Assembly (NCBI GenBank): GCA_008921705.1
Contig: VFFE01009051.1
Location: 3,228,808 to 3,292,807 of the forward strand
Length of the DNA stretch: 64,000 nucleotides
Reading direction: 5' to 3'
Origin: Burhinus oedicnemus
Taxonomy: Eukaryota > Chordata > Aves > Charadriiformes > Burhinidae
Shown piece after piece: positions 51,579 to 62,320 of the stretch. The translations under genes and the position numbers were made by a program. The notes beneath the pieces were generated by a model. That model had not been told where the DNA came from. It made no database searches and worked only from the letters and a program-made list of their open reading frames with translations. The stretch's first letter is position 1. Every line of letters starts with the position of its first letter.

Positions 51579-52951
51579 CCCAAAAATGGCAACACAAATC
51601 ATTTAGTTGCATTCACTCTAGAAAAACAGGCTGTCTGCAACACCAGAAAACTATTTCTCATCGTTTGTATTTGTTGTGAAAGGGCAGAGTTGAGGTAGGC
51701 AATGGATCTCATGACTTCTGGAACTGCTAGAGACCTTTTGATAGAGAAACTAGAACATGACAGATTTTTCCGTACTTAGGTCTTTGTAACAACCCATTGG
51801 CTGAGTACAGGATTAAGGGTGTACTGCAAAACCTGGTAAATTCTAAGCAGAATCCATGGGCTTTGTAAATATTGAGAACACTCCTGGGAAGTGTTTGGTA
51901 TGCAGGTGTTTATTAATCTTGCTTTGTTCAGATAAAAAACTATGGCTGAATTGAAAATATTGTTCTAAATGTGTGAATTCCACAGTTTTATTTGTAACCT
52001 TCCCATTGTAGGGGTTCATTGACCAGTCACAGCACAGGTCATGATAAAATGCAGGGTCCTGCATTAATGGAAGAATACTGCAGTGTTAATATAGCTCAGA
52101 CCATAAGTGTGGAAGCTGGCAGGGTCAAAAAGTAGGCTCTACTACAGCCTAGCAAAAAGGCCTACCACATTTTGAGTTCTTTTCCCATCTCCAGTAAGGA
52201 GCTCAGAACAAATCAGAAACACATCCTGTTTATTCCTTGTGTTCTAGCTCATGAAGAATAACAAATCATTAGGGGAAAATAGTTTCCTACATATTTAACA
52301 GAACAAAAAAACCCTCCAAAACTATATACTGGACACCTCTGGAAAGACTTGTAGCTACTGCTAAATGATGCAGTCATAGCTGACACATGAATAATAAAAT
52401 CCTAACATTAGCAAATACAGATAAAAGACAATAACTAAGTGTTGCTCTGCTTGTGCTCAGAAGAAAGGATAGGATAAAGGCAATGTTATAATCCACAGCC
52501 TTTTGAGGGCTGGTCAAGCACGTAGCACGTAGCAAATACCCAGCTCTAAGGGAACCTACGCTATGCTTCAACTGGGGATATGCTGGGAGTCGCAGCTTAC
52601 ATGGAAAGGAGAGTTAGGAGGTGATTCAGTGGTTCTGTATCACTCAGCTCTTTACCCATACAGAGGAAAGAGAACCCATAAGAGAGCGGCCAACTTTGTG
52701 AAGCTGGAACCATGCAAAAAGCTGCTAGAGTGAGGTCCAGAAATGAGTTGAATGCTTTCTGCTTTTTTTTTTTAAGTTCATAATGCTCCTAAAAGTATAG
52801 TTTCATTGTGTCACTTTGCAGCCATCTTATTTTAATTTAAAATCTCATGGAACCCAAATACAAGGCTAGGTTTTCAGGTCTGGAGAGTACTTAGGTTACC
52901 AAATAAGGTGTGGCAACTGGAACTAGGTATAAATCCATTGTTGCCCTAGTT

Positions 52952-52978
52952 AAAAAAAAAACAAAACAACAACAAACC
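52952..52978 (+). repeat. A-tract grading into ACAA-rich sequence
   Basis: A10 followed by CAAAACAACAACAAACC. Same type as the other A/C tracts. Confidence 0.85.
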
Positions 52979-53409
52979 TGAAAGCAGAGTTGCGTAGCAG
53001 AGCAGGAGATCTGAGTTCCATTATATCCACAAAACATTGACATTCTCATTTTTATAGTAATCATTGCAGCAAGAAAGGAATGCAATATTCTAACTTTAGA
53101 TGTTATGACTAAAATCAGATATCTTGTTGGAGAGAAACTGCAGGAATTTACAACCACAGCAACCTCAGTAGTGGCAATTCTAAACTGAAAATAAACAAAG
53201 ATCTTAAATGTATAAAAACCTCAACAGGACAACTGTAGTACCACAGCATGCAATAGTTACTATATGGTTATTTCGACATGTACAAAGTACCTACCATGAC
53301 AGTATCTTAGACACACTTCTGAAACTTTCTAGGGTAAAATTTATTTATGTAGATTGAAAAATAAAGCACTTAAAATTTAAGAAAAGCTAGATTTAGGTTG
53401 GTGTTATAA

Positions 53410-53883
53410 ATGTCATTCTCTCTTTATGCTTTCCCCACCTATGCACTAACTGAAGCAGGGCACCCCCAGGCAAATAATAGGCTATCATGTAATTGTACGT
53501 TGTATCATAATATATTCACTCTAGAAGGCAAAATTAAAGATACATTTACTTTCATGGGAAGAAAAAAGCAAGTAATGATGGTGAAGATTTTAGAAGCCGG
53601 TATTTGTCAAGAACAGAGAATTAAAAGGCTTTTAGAAAATGGACTTTTTCTAACTGGTATAAGTATCACATTGATATTCTCCACAATTACAACTCCAGCA
53701 CTGGTGGCAATAATGGAAGTGATGTTAGAAGTAGGGCTCAAGGCACTGAGGCTCAAATTGCCATCATCACCAAGGGGAAATTCTACATCTAATTGTACAT
53801 TCTCAAACAATCAGCTAGCCTGTTTTAGTCTGATGACCTATCAAGATTCAATCCTGAACTTTAGTAGGTTTTTCTGGAAATAG
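53410..53883 (+). other. 157-codon ORF of unknown significance
   Basis: An ATG-initiated frame of 157 codons, the longest outside the CR1 copies. The predicted product is basic in its first half (for example FMGRKKQVMMVKI) and has a hydrophobic stretch of about 25 residues near positions 80-105 (LFLTGISITLIFSTITTPAL and following). That could be read as a membrane segment, but no family is recognised. The opposite strand is also open from 53810 to 53607. No promoter, splice context or polyadenylation arrangement supports expression. A frame of this length is uncommon but not exceptional by chance in 64 kb of six-frame AT-rich DNA, so it is recorded and not called as a gene. Confidence 0.12.
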
Positions 53884-56800
53884 TCTGTACATAAATTCTT
53901 AATGTGACTTATGGAACACGCTGTTCAGATCTTGTCCTCTTTACATTCAGTTTTTGAATTACTTTTTGTAGTATCCTATGGCATTTAAGAAAGAACATAT
54001 TTAATCATCAGAAGATATAAATCCGTACAGGTTTGCTTTAGTAGAAACACAAGCATGCTGAGATCTAAAAGGACAACTCTCACAAGAGCTTGTATTCACA
54101 ATTACCTCAGTTGTCTCAGTTTCAGAATGAAAATAAACTAAAGCTTTTCACTCAGCAGGTTTCTTTTCCTTGTTCTAGTAGGTAATTAATTCAAATACTA
54201 ATAAATTATCATCAACTTTTATCTTGGTCCTGTTGCTGCAATAACAAATTCTCAGTATTATTCAAAGGGTACTTTACAGATACAGACCTAGTTATCACCA
54301 AAGGCTAGCAGTAATCCAATCGTAGATTTTAGTTCATGTTTATTTCCAGTAATAATATTAACTGCACTATTCAATAAACTAAATTGCACGAAATTGGACT
54401 TTACCTTCTAAAATATGCAATTCCCATATGCAGCCACTGGATGGACTTACGGTGCCAGTGAATATTTTTTGATTGTCGACAAGATGCACAATTAGGTGAG
54501 CAACTGGGAAGAACTTTCCCTTCTGGGCAGTAGGAGAATTTTTCTGTAGAAAAGGCCTGAGCCTGAAAAGCGAAGTACAAGAAGGGATTTCAGACTCTCC
54601 TCTTCAATCAATCCTTATTTTTCAACACAATTAGTTTAAGAAAAACTACGCTGTGGAAATGAAACAAACAGAGTGATAAGAAAATTAGTTTGTAGGAGAA
54701 CATACAGGTCAGTTCCAAATGTGATCATTTGGCATTAAAGTTTTAGGGCAAAAGCACTAAAAATTGAACGGAAAAGAAGCTAGGGTTTTTTTGATAGCTC
54801 AGTTTGCAAACAGAAGCAGATCATAGTTATTTAAAGTTCTGCTTAATTTTTAAAATGTATGCTACTTTAAAATGCTCATATTCTTTAAGAATAAATTAGG
54901 AAAGTGTTTGCTTAAGCTATCTTACCTTTTTATGGAATAGGAACCATATGAAAATTTGAATCACTCTGCATAGCAAGTATAAAACAAGCCCTGCATTAAG
55001 TAAGAGTACAATCATCCACGAATATAAAAATTTTATTTCCTTTTTTATTACAGCTGGCTGATGCAATTACTTCTGAGTATTTTGAATGTATTATATTTAA
55101 TTATAGTACAATCTATTTAATGCACTTTTTAGACCAGTTACCATTTCAGCGTATACAGCAGTGATAAAATATGTATATGATTCCATATCCTTTGCTCTGC
55201 TGTTGCGTAGCTAAGAGAAGTAGTAGGTATCAGTTGTAGCAGGAAAACTCAGTAAATTCACCTCAAAGAAAGTCCAAGTAAACAGTGTTGCTGTGGGAAG
55301 AACTAATTGAGGTTGGGGAATGAAAGTATACGTGTATGAGCCTAGGAGAAAGAAGAGCTGTTGCATAAATCTCCCCATACCTGCTGTTCTAAATCTGTGG
55401 GCAGTGACAGTGACTAGCATGGTCCCTTCACTCCCCTTCTGCAGATACACCCAGTTACAGGACCTAAATGTGGATCATATCATTTTATCATTTTATCTGA
55501 CTGCCATCACCCACCCTATTCTGTCCCAAACGATTTAGAATGGCACCAAACTTAACTATAGTTGAGGTTACTCTGCATGCCTTTGTTCTGTGAAGGTCAT
55601 ATGCAGAGTCTGTGTAGTGAGTGAATATCCTCTGACTCTTTATTTAATTGCATGGGATATTCTTACTGGGTACCTGTTATAGTCAGGAGGAATGAGATAC
55701 AGTTTAAAAAAGCATGTGAGCAGGGAAAGAAGGCTGAGTCAGGTTCAGTGCTACTGTCTATTGCTTTCAGTCCTCTTCCGGAACAAAACATGAGAGGAGA
55801 CTATAGACATGTCTCAGCTAACAACCTCTTCCCCATCCTAATTCACTTCTTAACCATGTACAACAGCAACTCTGTGGATAAAATGACACCAGCAGAAAAA
55901 TCACTCTGGATCTCACCAACATTTTGCTGCTTTCTACCATAATCTGTAAATTCCTGGTATTTTTTAGAAAAGCAAACAAAGCCTGAGATAGAGCCGAAAA
56001 CAAACTAGCTTAGCAGTCACATTTAAAGCTATGCATGTACTTTAACACCATCCTAAGTCAGGAGATGATAGCCATGAATTAATTGACTGTGATGATCACG
56101 CAGGCCATGGAATAGGATGGAATGACACCTCTTAGAATTACAATAAGCATGGTGCCCATCACTGGACACAAAATGCATGCCATGTGTCTCTGGCATGCCA
56201 GGGCTCCTGAATGCCATATGCTGTCCTGACCTCAGATGGGGGAATACCATCTGGCATAGAAGCCCTGCAGTTGGCACTGCAGACTGCAGGCTCCTGTCTC
56301 TCCCTCCCCACTTCCCACCCTACCTCTCTGACAATTACAAAAACAGTGATCTTGCAGGAATGAAGTCAGGCTACAAGAATACTGAATGACTGAGTCAGAG
56401 ACTAGGAATGTGGCTGGCAGCTCTAGAGACTGCCTGATATATAGCATTGCCTAAATGCAAAATTGTGACAAATCAGGTTCTCCTGTACCTCTCACTAGGC
56501 AATGTGATTCCCCTCCTTGTTCTCCCCACTACATACGGTGTCATGTCACAGGTGTGCATCTCCCTGCTAAAATCCTCCTGGAAAACATCATACCTCAGCC
56601 AAGAATGCTTCCCCCTATGAAGGCCCTGAGCCCAACTTGCTATTCTTGGCTTGTTCTGACCTCCTTTAATTTCCTGACCTTGTTCTGGAACTAGGTGTTG
56701 GTCCGCTTTTGATCACGCCAGACCAACCAAACAGCAATCTTCTCATAGCAGTGCTGATTTAGGAAGCTGCTGAATTGGGAATCTTCAACTATAAGGAGAT

Positions 56801-58645
56801 TAGGTCACAGACTTCCTTCCAGGGTAGGTGGCACCATGAGTTGCCAGCTCCTAGCTGAGACAGTGAACTGGGTGGGGCAGCATCCTAATATTACAGAGGG
56901 CAATGTAGACAGAGCCTATGGAATTACTAGTACCATTAATCTAACCACCTACATAAGCAAATCAAGTGAATCATCTACCTTACCATCTTAACCATCAAGC
57001 CTCAGACACACATATGATACTGGATATATAATGGTGGATTGGCTCACATGAATTAGATTTTTAAAGTGCTTCTAAATTACATGTTACAATTCAAGCTACT
57101 TAAAGACACATGCTCAGTTTGGGAGTGGTCCTCCTGCAGACAGAAAATCTAAGTAATTTCTTATTCTTAGAGGAACCACTGAATATGAAACTGTTTATTC
57201 CTACAAATAGAATATTTGTCTAAAGTTGTAAAACCAAAGAATTGCAGGATAATCTCATTATTCTACCACTATGTCAAACTTTTCAATCTACTCCAGTTAG
57301 GAAATATGAAGTAAATATCTATATCTATAATGTTGCTTTTAATTAAATCTCTGTCAGGCAATTAGTTGCTAGATCCACAAATGACAAAGCTGATGCAAAG
57401 CTCTGAATCTTTTCACTCACAGATTGTTTGGTAAATTGCTTTATTTGCGTTGGATGCACTACTAAAATCATTCAAATTAGTAACCAATCTGTTCCTGTTA
57501 CTGTACACCTGAAAGTGTAATAGCAAATCTGTCCTATTACAGCCAAATGACAAATATCAGAAAAAATGTTGCCAAGACTGCCTGGTTTGTCTGTGTTGAG
57601 GCCTGTGGATTCCCACCTGTTCTGTGCAATGCCACTGCGTATATTATGTCGCAGCACAGGCTAAGCACAGCTTGGAACACGGCAAGTGTGGGTGACATAT
57701 GACACTCAATCTGAATTTCCCTCACTTCATTAACATAATGTACTTTCTTTGACACACAAAAAATTTAGTAGCATATTCTTAAAATTTAGAAAATTGTCTT
57801 TGATTTCTTTTTGGGCATTCGTGAGTGCCATTCTGAAGAAGTAACAAGATTACAGTACTCACATTGCTCAACCCCGACTTTGAAATGTCTAAACCTCGTG
57901 CCAGATTATTTTCTGCATATCCAAAGCGCTTGCATATACTCATGCTGATAGGTATTTCTTATCTCCTGACATTTCAGTCTTGATTTCAGATTAGCTTTTT
58001 AAAGGTATAGGCTATCAATACCTGTTTCCATGTGTTCTGTAACCTATTTCTACTTAATTCAGAGTTTAATTTCTGACACCACATACACAGCCTTTGCTCG
58101 TTGAAAGCAAATATCCATGCAAATACAAAGGAAGAAGCAATTTGAAAGGAAAAATAATAATTTGCAATTCCTGAACAACAGATGAAAAAATTGATAAACC
58201 TTCTATCCTGGAGAACACCTGCTTTTATTTATATATAATCAAATTCCAAAGCCAGAAGTTGGTAACAACAGACTTCTCTCCCCAAGAGCAAATGTGTATC
58301 CAGAGCTGATCAATTAAGTTCATAGGCATGCTCAAGGAAGCAAGTCCTGATCCAGAGGTAACCCTACCCCTATTTTGCTCATCTTCAGTTCTTTAAGACT
58401 CCTTGAACTATGTCCCAGCTATCTGTGCCTGACTTCGATCCCCACTGCTTTATAACAAGGTATGTCTTTTTATGAATAGGTTCCTTATTTAAAATTAAGA
58501 AAATGAGATATGAGATGTGAAAGCATGTTACACAGTGTACTTTTCACTCAGAAATGTGAGTCTTGTACCCTCATTAGACATCCAATCCAACCCTAATGAG
58601 GGAATGGATTCCTTCAAAAGGAGTGGGTAGAACAATAAAGGGTAT
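53884..58645. other. Non-coding unique sequence
   Basis: No gene recognised. The part from 56.05 to 56.95 kb is richer in GC than the rest and contains several short self-complementary words (for example CTGCAGT/ACTGCAG near 56266-56284). Its origin is unclear and may be an old retroelement. A splice-bounded but tiny frame at 55262-55341 is mentioned among the rejected items. Confidence 0.5.
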
Positions 58646-58726
58646 TAATTTCATGTATCGATATGCATTGGTGTGTACCAATATGCATACTAATTTCATG
58701 TACCAGTATGCATCTTCCTTATGCAT
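58646..58726 (+). repeat. Small tandem repeat with ATGCAT words
   Basis: TAATTTCATGTATCGATATG begins at 58646 and recurs 45 bp later at 58691 as TAATTTCATGTACCAGTATG. The 23-bp words match at 20 positions. ATGCAT occurs at 58663, 58683, 58708 and 58721, and a half-unit resembling the main word lies between the two copies. Confidence 0.75.
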
Positions 58727-60056
58727 GATTCAGAGCCTCTGGATGAGCTCAGAGCTAATGGTGACTCTGAAAATCAGGGCAATAGTTTTTATTTGTACGC
58801 TTGAGACAAAGATGCATGGAAATGGATGCCAAAATTACATAGGGAAGATGTAGATTCATGTGTGTGGTAATTAAAAAGGAATATAGTGGCCTAGCAGAAA
58901 TTATAAAACTCGTAGTACTAATAGTATTGAGAAGCGTACTGTGATCTTTTTTCATAGTATGTTGTTCTTGCATTAAGGAGTTCAGCGTTTTCTAAATTTA
59001 GCAGTATTGTGTAGCAGCACTACTTAGATAAACTGGAGTGGCAATGTCATTTAATCTAAAAATAGAAAAATGCTTCTCCCTAGAAATACCTAGAGACTGT
59101 AACTGTGGTTTCACAAGCAGCTTAAGGCAATCTAAGTTTGCACAGTCGTGGAAAGCAGCTGTCCTATCCTCTCCTCCACCTCTGGCTGTAAGTTTCTGCT
59201 CTTCCCTTGCCAGGGCACTATGCCATAAAACAACACCATGCCATCACATAGCCATTCAGTTGCCTGAACAAAGCTACCTTATATCCGGCCAGCTCAGAGA
59301 ACACAGCAGCAAACTCAGTCACAATTTGAACAGAGGTCTTAAGTAGCACTCAGGTTAGATATTAATGAGATGTGAGTGAGTCTGGAACCCAGAGATCCGT
59401 TTTCATGCTTAAGTAGATGTCTGCATGCCTCAAAATGAAATCCAAAGCAACTAGTGAGCTGATCAGGAAGCTGCTTGAAGCCATTGTCTTAGGAAGTACT
59501 TGCCTACAGTGGGTCAAGAGGGAAATCTCAGTGCAGGGCTGCAGGTGCTCTGTTCCATCGACTTGTGTGCCACCACGCAAAATTTCCAGAAGGAAGTCAG
59601 GACAGATCATTGTCCTCTGCTAACGTGATCTAGCAGGGGAGAACACCATGATGGTAACTCTCCAATTTACAAAATGATATTAGTCCTTGGTCAGAGGTGG
59701 GAAATCTGGCCTAATTCCTTCTTTGGCCAAATGCAGTTAAACACAGATCTCTCTGAGGTGTGCTCTGGTCATCAGTTTAACATTTTGCTCTTGGATGAGG
59801 GCTGGAGTAAAATAAATGGTCAGGCACTGCTGGTACTTGAAGTTGTGCCATTTGAAGAGAACAGGGAATGTCAGGCTCATCGGGCAAGATAGGAAACATG
59901 ACACTAAGCCTTTAATGTAAAAAGAAACAAGGAAAGAACACATCTTAATGACATGATGACCAAATCTAGGCATGGGAAACACAGCTCTGCATCTGAATGT
60001 AGGGGGAAAAAAAAGATTTAGCTTTCTTACATGTGAGCTGCTAATTACTGTGAGTT

Positions 60057-60093
60057 AAAAACAAAACAAAACAAAAAACCCAACCCAAACCAC
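60057..60093 (+). repeat. A-rich tract grading into A/C-rich sequence
   Basis: AAAAC units, then an A6 run, then CCCAACCCAAACCACA. Confidence 0.9.
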
Positions 60094-60349
60094 AGATTGG
60101 TCTTATAAAACTTTAGGAGTCTGGTCTTTTTTCATGCATCCAGATGGAAGCTGCATGTGTCACACACTAATTTACTTTATCAAGCCTGCAGTTTCTACTG
60201 CAAGGTAATAATCACACAGAAGCCCTTACTTCCATCTTTGCAAGGTTATGTGAATAATGATGAACAATGAGAGGTAAATGCAGCTTATATGACTATTTTC
60301 ACTGTCTCAGCCAGAATGCCTCTAGGGCAAGTAGCAGAGATGTACGCCA

Positions 60350-60365
60350 TAGCACCATCTGTTAG
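60350..60365 (-). promoter_or_regulatory. Weak CTCF-like motif
   Basis: The minus strand reads CTAACAGATGGTGCTA. The AGATGG and GCT parts fit the CTCF core, but the second base of CC is T and GGC reads GGT. Confidence 0.2.
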
Positions 60366-62174
60366 ACTTTTTGAAAAGGTACAGACATACCACCGTTCGT
60401 ATTTTTGGGTTCATCTTTCCTGAATTGTACAAAAGAGTAATGAGGCTACAGAGCAATTTTTACTTCATTCCCCTCTTCTGGGCTGCAACGATTGCCTTTC
60501 ATTTTTAAGATGCTTCCAATTGTTAATACCAAGGAGCACAAAATATGTATTGCTGCTATAGTGACCCTAAACAAGGAGACTTCCTGAAATCCTGTGTCAC
60601 AGGCCTTCTGACATCTTTCCACATACATCATGCACTGAACTTTCATCCTCAGCCTTAAAACCAGTTAAAGCAGCCTGTAGACTATTTCAGATTGGACTGT
60701 CCTGCTAAACCAGTATCACTGCTGCACTTTACCTAAGAGTCTTTTTATGAGTTGCCAGTCAGGTCACCCAAATTCTCTGTTCAAAGAGCAGGAGAATCAG
60801 CTACCATGTTCTCACATTTCCATGGGAGCTCTCACATCAATGCAGAACATCTCATTTACATGAATTACCAAGTGCAAATCAATAGAGAGGATACAGAAGA
60901 AAAGAGCAAGTATTAGCCACAAAATCTGGTGATCACTAGGTTTGTATTGAAAAGACAATCATAAACTGCCTGTTCTAGCTAAAGAGGGCATTCAGTAACA
61001 GAGCTTCGTTTCCTTTTGGAGAATGAAGATCACTTGCAATGTTATTTCTAATCCACTTTCACAACATAGAGTAGAAAGATATTTAAACAAGGAGATTAGG
61101 CTGTATCTGCTGCTCTTTGAAGCAGTCTATAAAACAGGAATTGCAGCTGCCATAATGAAGCAACACCTGTATTCCTGGCTGTAAAATGTCTGGAATTCAA
61201 TCAGATTTGAACTTTGCTGAGTGTTTGCATACATGGGTCCGTTCACAGTTCTCTGCTCTCTGGACAGACCAAGACAGTGTGGATTGTTCCTCCTTGCAGT
61301 TAGAAGAGGAACTGACTTTCTTTCTAAATAAGTACAGCTTTTCTACCTATCTTAGCAAAATTAGCATTAATGGACAGCCTGGGACTCTACATTTGGTCAC
61401 TGATTACAGCCATAAACAGCTACCAAGCCTGATGCAGTTCTGCTGCATTTAATGAGATAATTTGTGTATTTCAGAGTACATCTTAAATTTTGGCTTACAG
61501 CCAGTCCATCAGGGTAGGAGGAGAAAGATAGACAGAGAACACCACAAATTTAGTGGCTATGACTAAAGCACGAGGCAGGACACTGCGAGTTGTTTGCCAT
61601 GTCTGAGAGATGTTTTACAGGTCTCAGCCTGAGAAAGAAACAGAGATTGCTGAGGGTGACCAGGTGGCTGGCTGGTAGCTGGAAGCACTATGACACCCTA
61701 AGAACAGCTAAGAGGGTATTAGTGATACTGAAACATCGTAGAATGCAAGGAAGTGTTTTCTAAAATAATCTGTTTTAGCTAGGCAGGAGGAAGTAAAGGG
61801 AGCTGTTTTCTTGTGAATATGCTGCTCTTGTGAGGGCCTCATTCTGGTTGTTCTCTTCTAACTGTGATCTACTTCAGACTAGAGAAAGAAGGATGTGTAA
61901 TCAGCTATATATGGGACTCCTGTAGCTAAGAAATCTGCTATTTCCGGCAGCACAGCTACAGTCATAGAAAATTTAGCTGAGATGTGAGATTTTATGACCC
62001 TGTTAGCCAATATCTAAGTACCACTGAAGACACGTTACATAAATGTGATGGAACTACTCACAACTGATTGTAGGAGCAGCAGAAGGGTGAAGCACAGGTA
62101 CAAATTATGACAAACACAGCTATACTGATGCATGGAGGACTGTAGTCTTGTCAGACCCGCAGAAGATTATTCCC

Positions 62175-62320
62175 TGCCCTCCCATCTCATTTTGTACAGA
62201 GGGAGAAACAGAACTTACGTACCCATGGTTGTATATCTCCAACTGGGCTTCTTTAAATTAGAAATGTCTCTGATAGCAGAAACAGAACTCCTGCTTTTTC
62301 ATAGGCAAGAATAATTTTTA
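62175..62320 (+). mobile_element. L2/MIR-like remnant
   Basis: TTTTGTACAGAGGGAGAAAC and AGAACTTACGTACCCATGG, then GATAGCAGAAACAGAACTCC and TGCTTTTTC follow the order 'tttacagatgaggaaactgaggca...cccaaggtcac...gcagagccaggaatagaactcctg' of L2/MIR3-type ancient repeats. Diverged, borders approximate. Confidence 0.5.

Larger units (their letters stand above)
50556..53409. other. Non-coding AT-rich unique sequence
   Basis: No gene recognised. Includes a 23-bp tandem duplication at 51541-51578, a 7-bp AGCACGT tandem near 52517-52534 and an A/C tract at 52952-52978. Confidence 0.55.
58727..62174. other. Non-coding AT-rich unique sequence
   Basis: No gene recognised. Contains an A/C tract at 60057-60093 and a CTCF-like motif at 60350. 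Short open frames on both strands around 59.0-60.0 kb overlap and lack motifs. Confidence 0.55.

Noticed and set aside
55262..55341. 80-nt minus-strand segment with a strong acceptor (TTCTTTCTCCTAG) and a GAG/GTGAAT donor
   Set aside because: The segment is short, has no recognised peptide and no partner exons. Such pairs are expected by chance at this window size.
56580..56700. Possible LTR or Gypsy-like fragment (words such as CTTGGCTTGTTCTGACCTCC)
   Set aside because: The similarity is a vague word resemblance. No paired LTRs, primer-binding site or coding remnants were seen.
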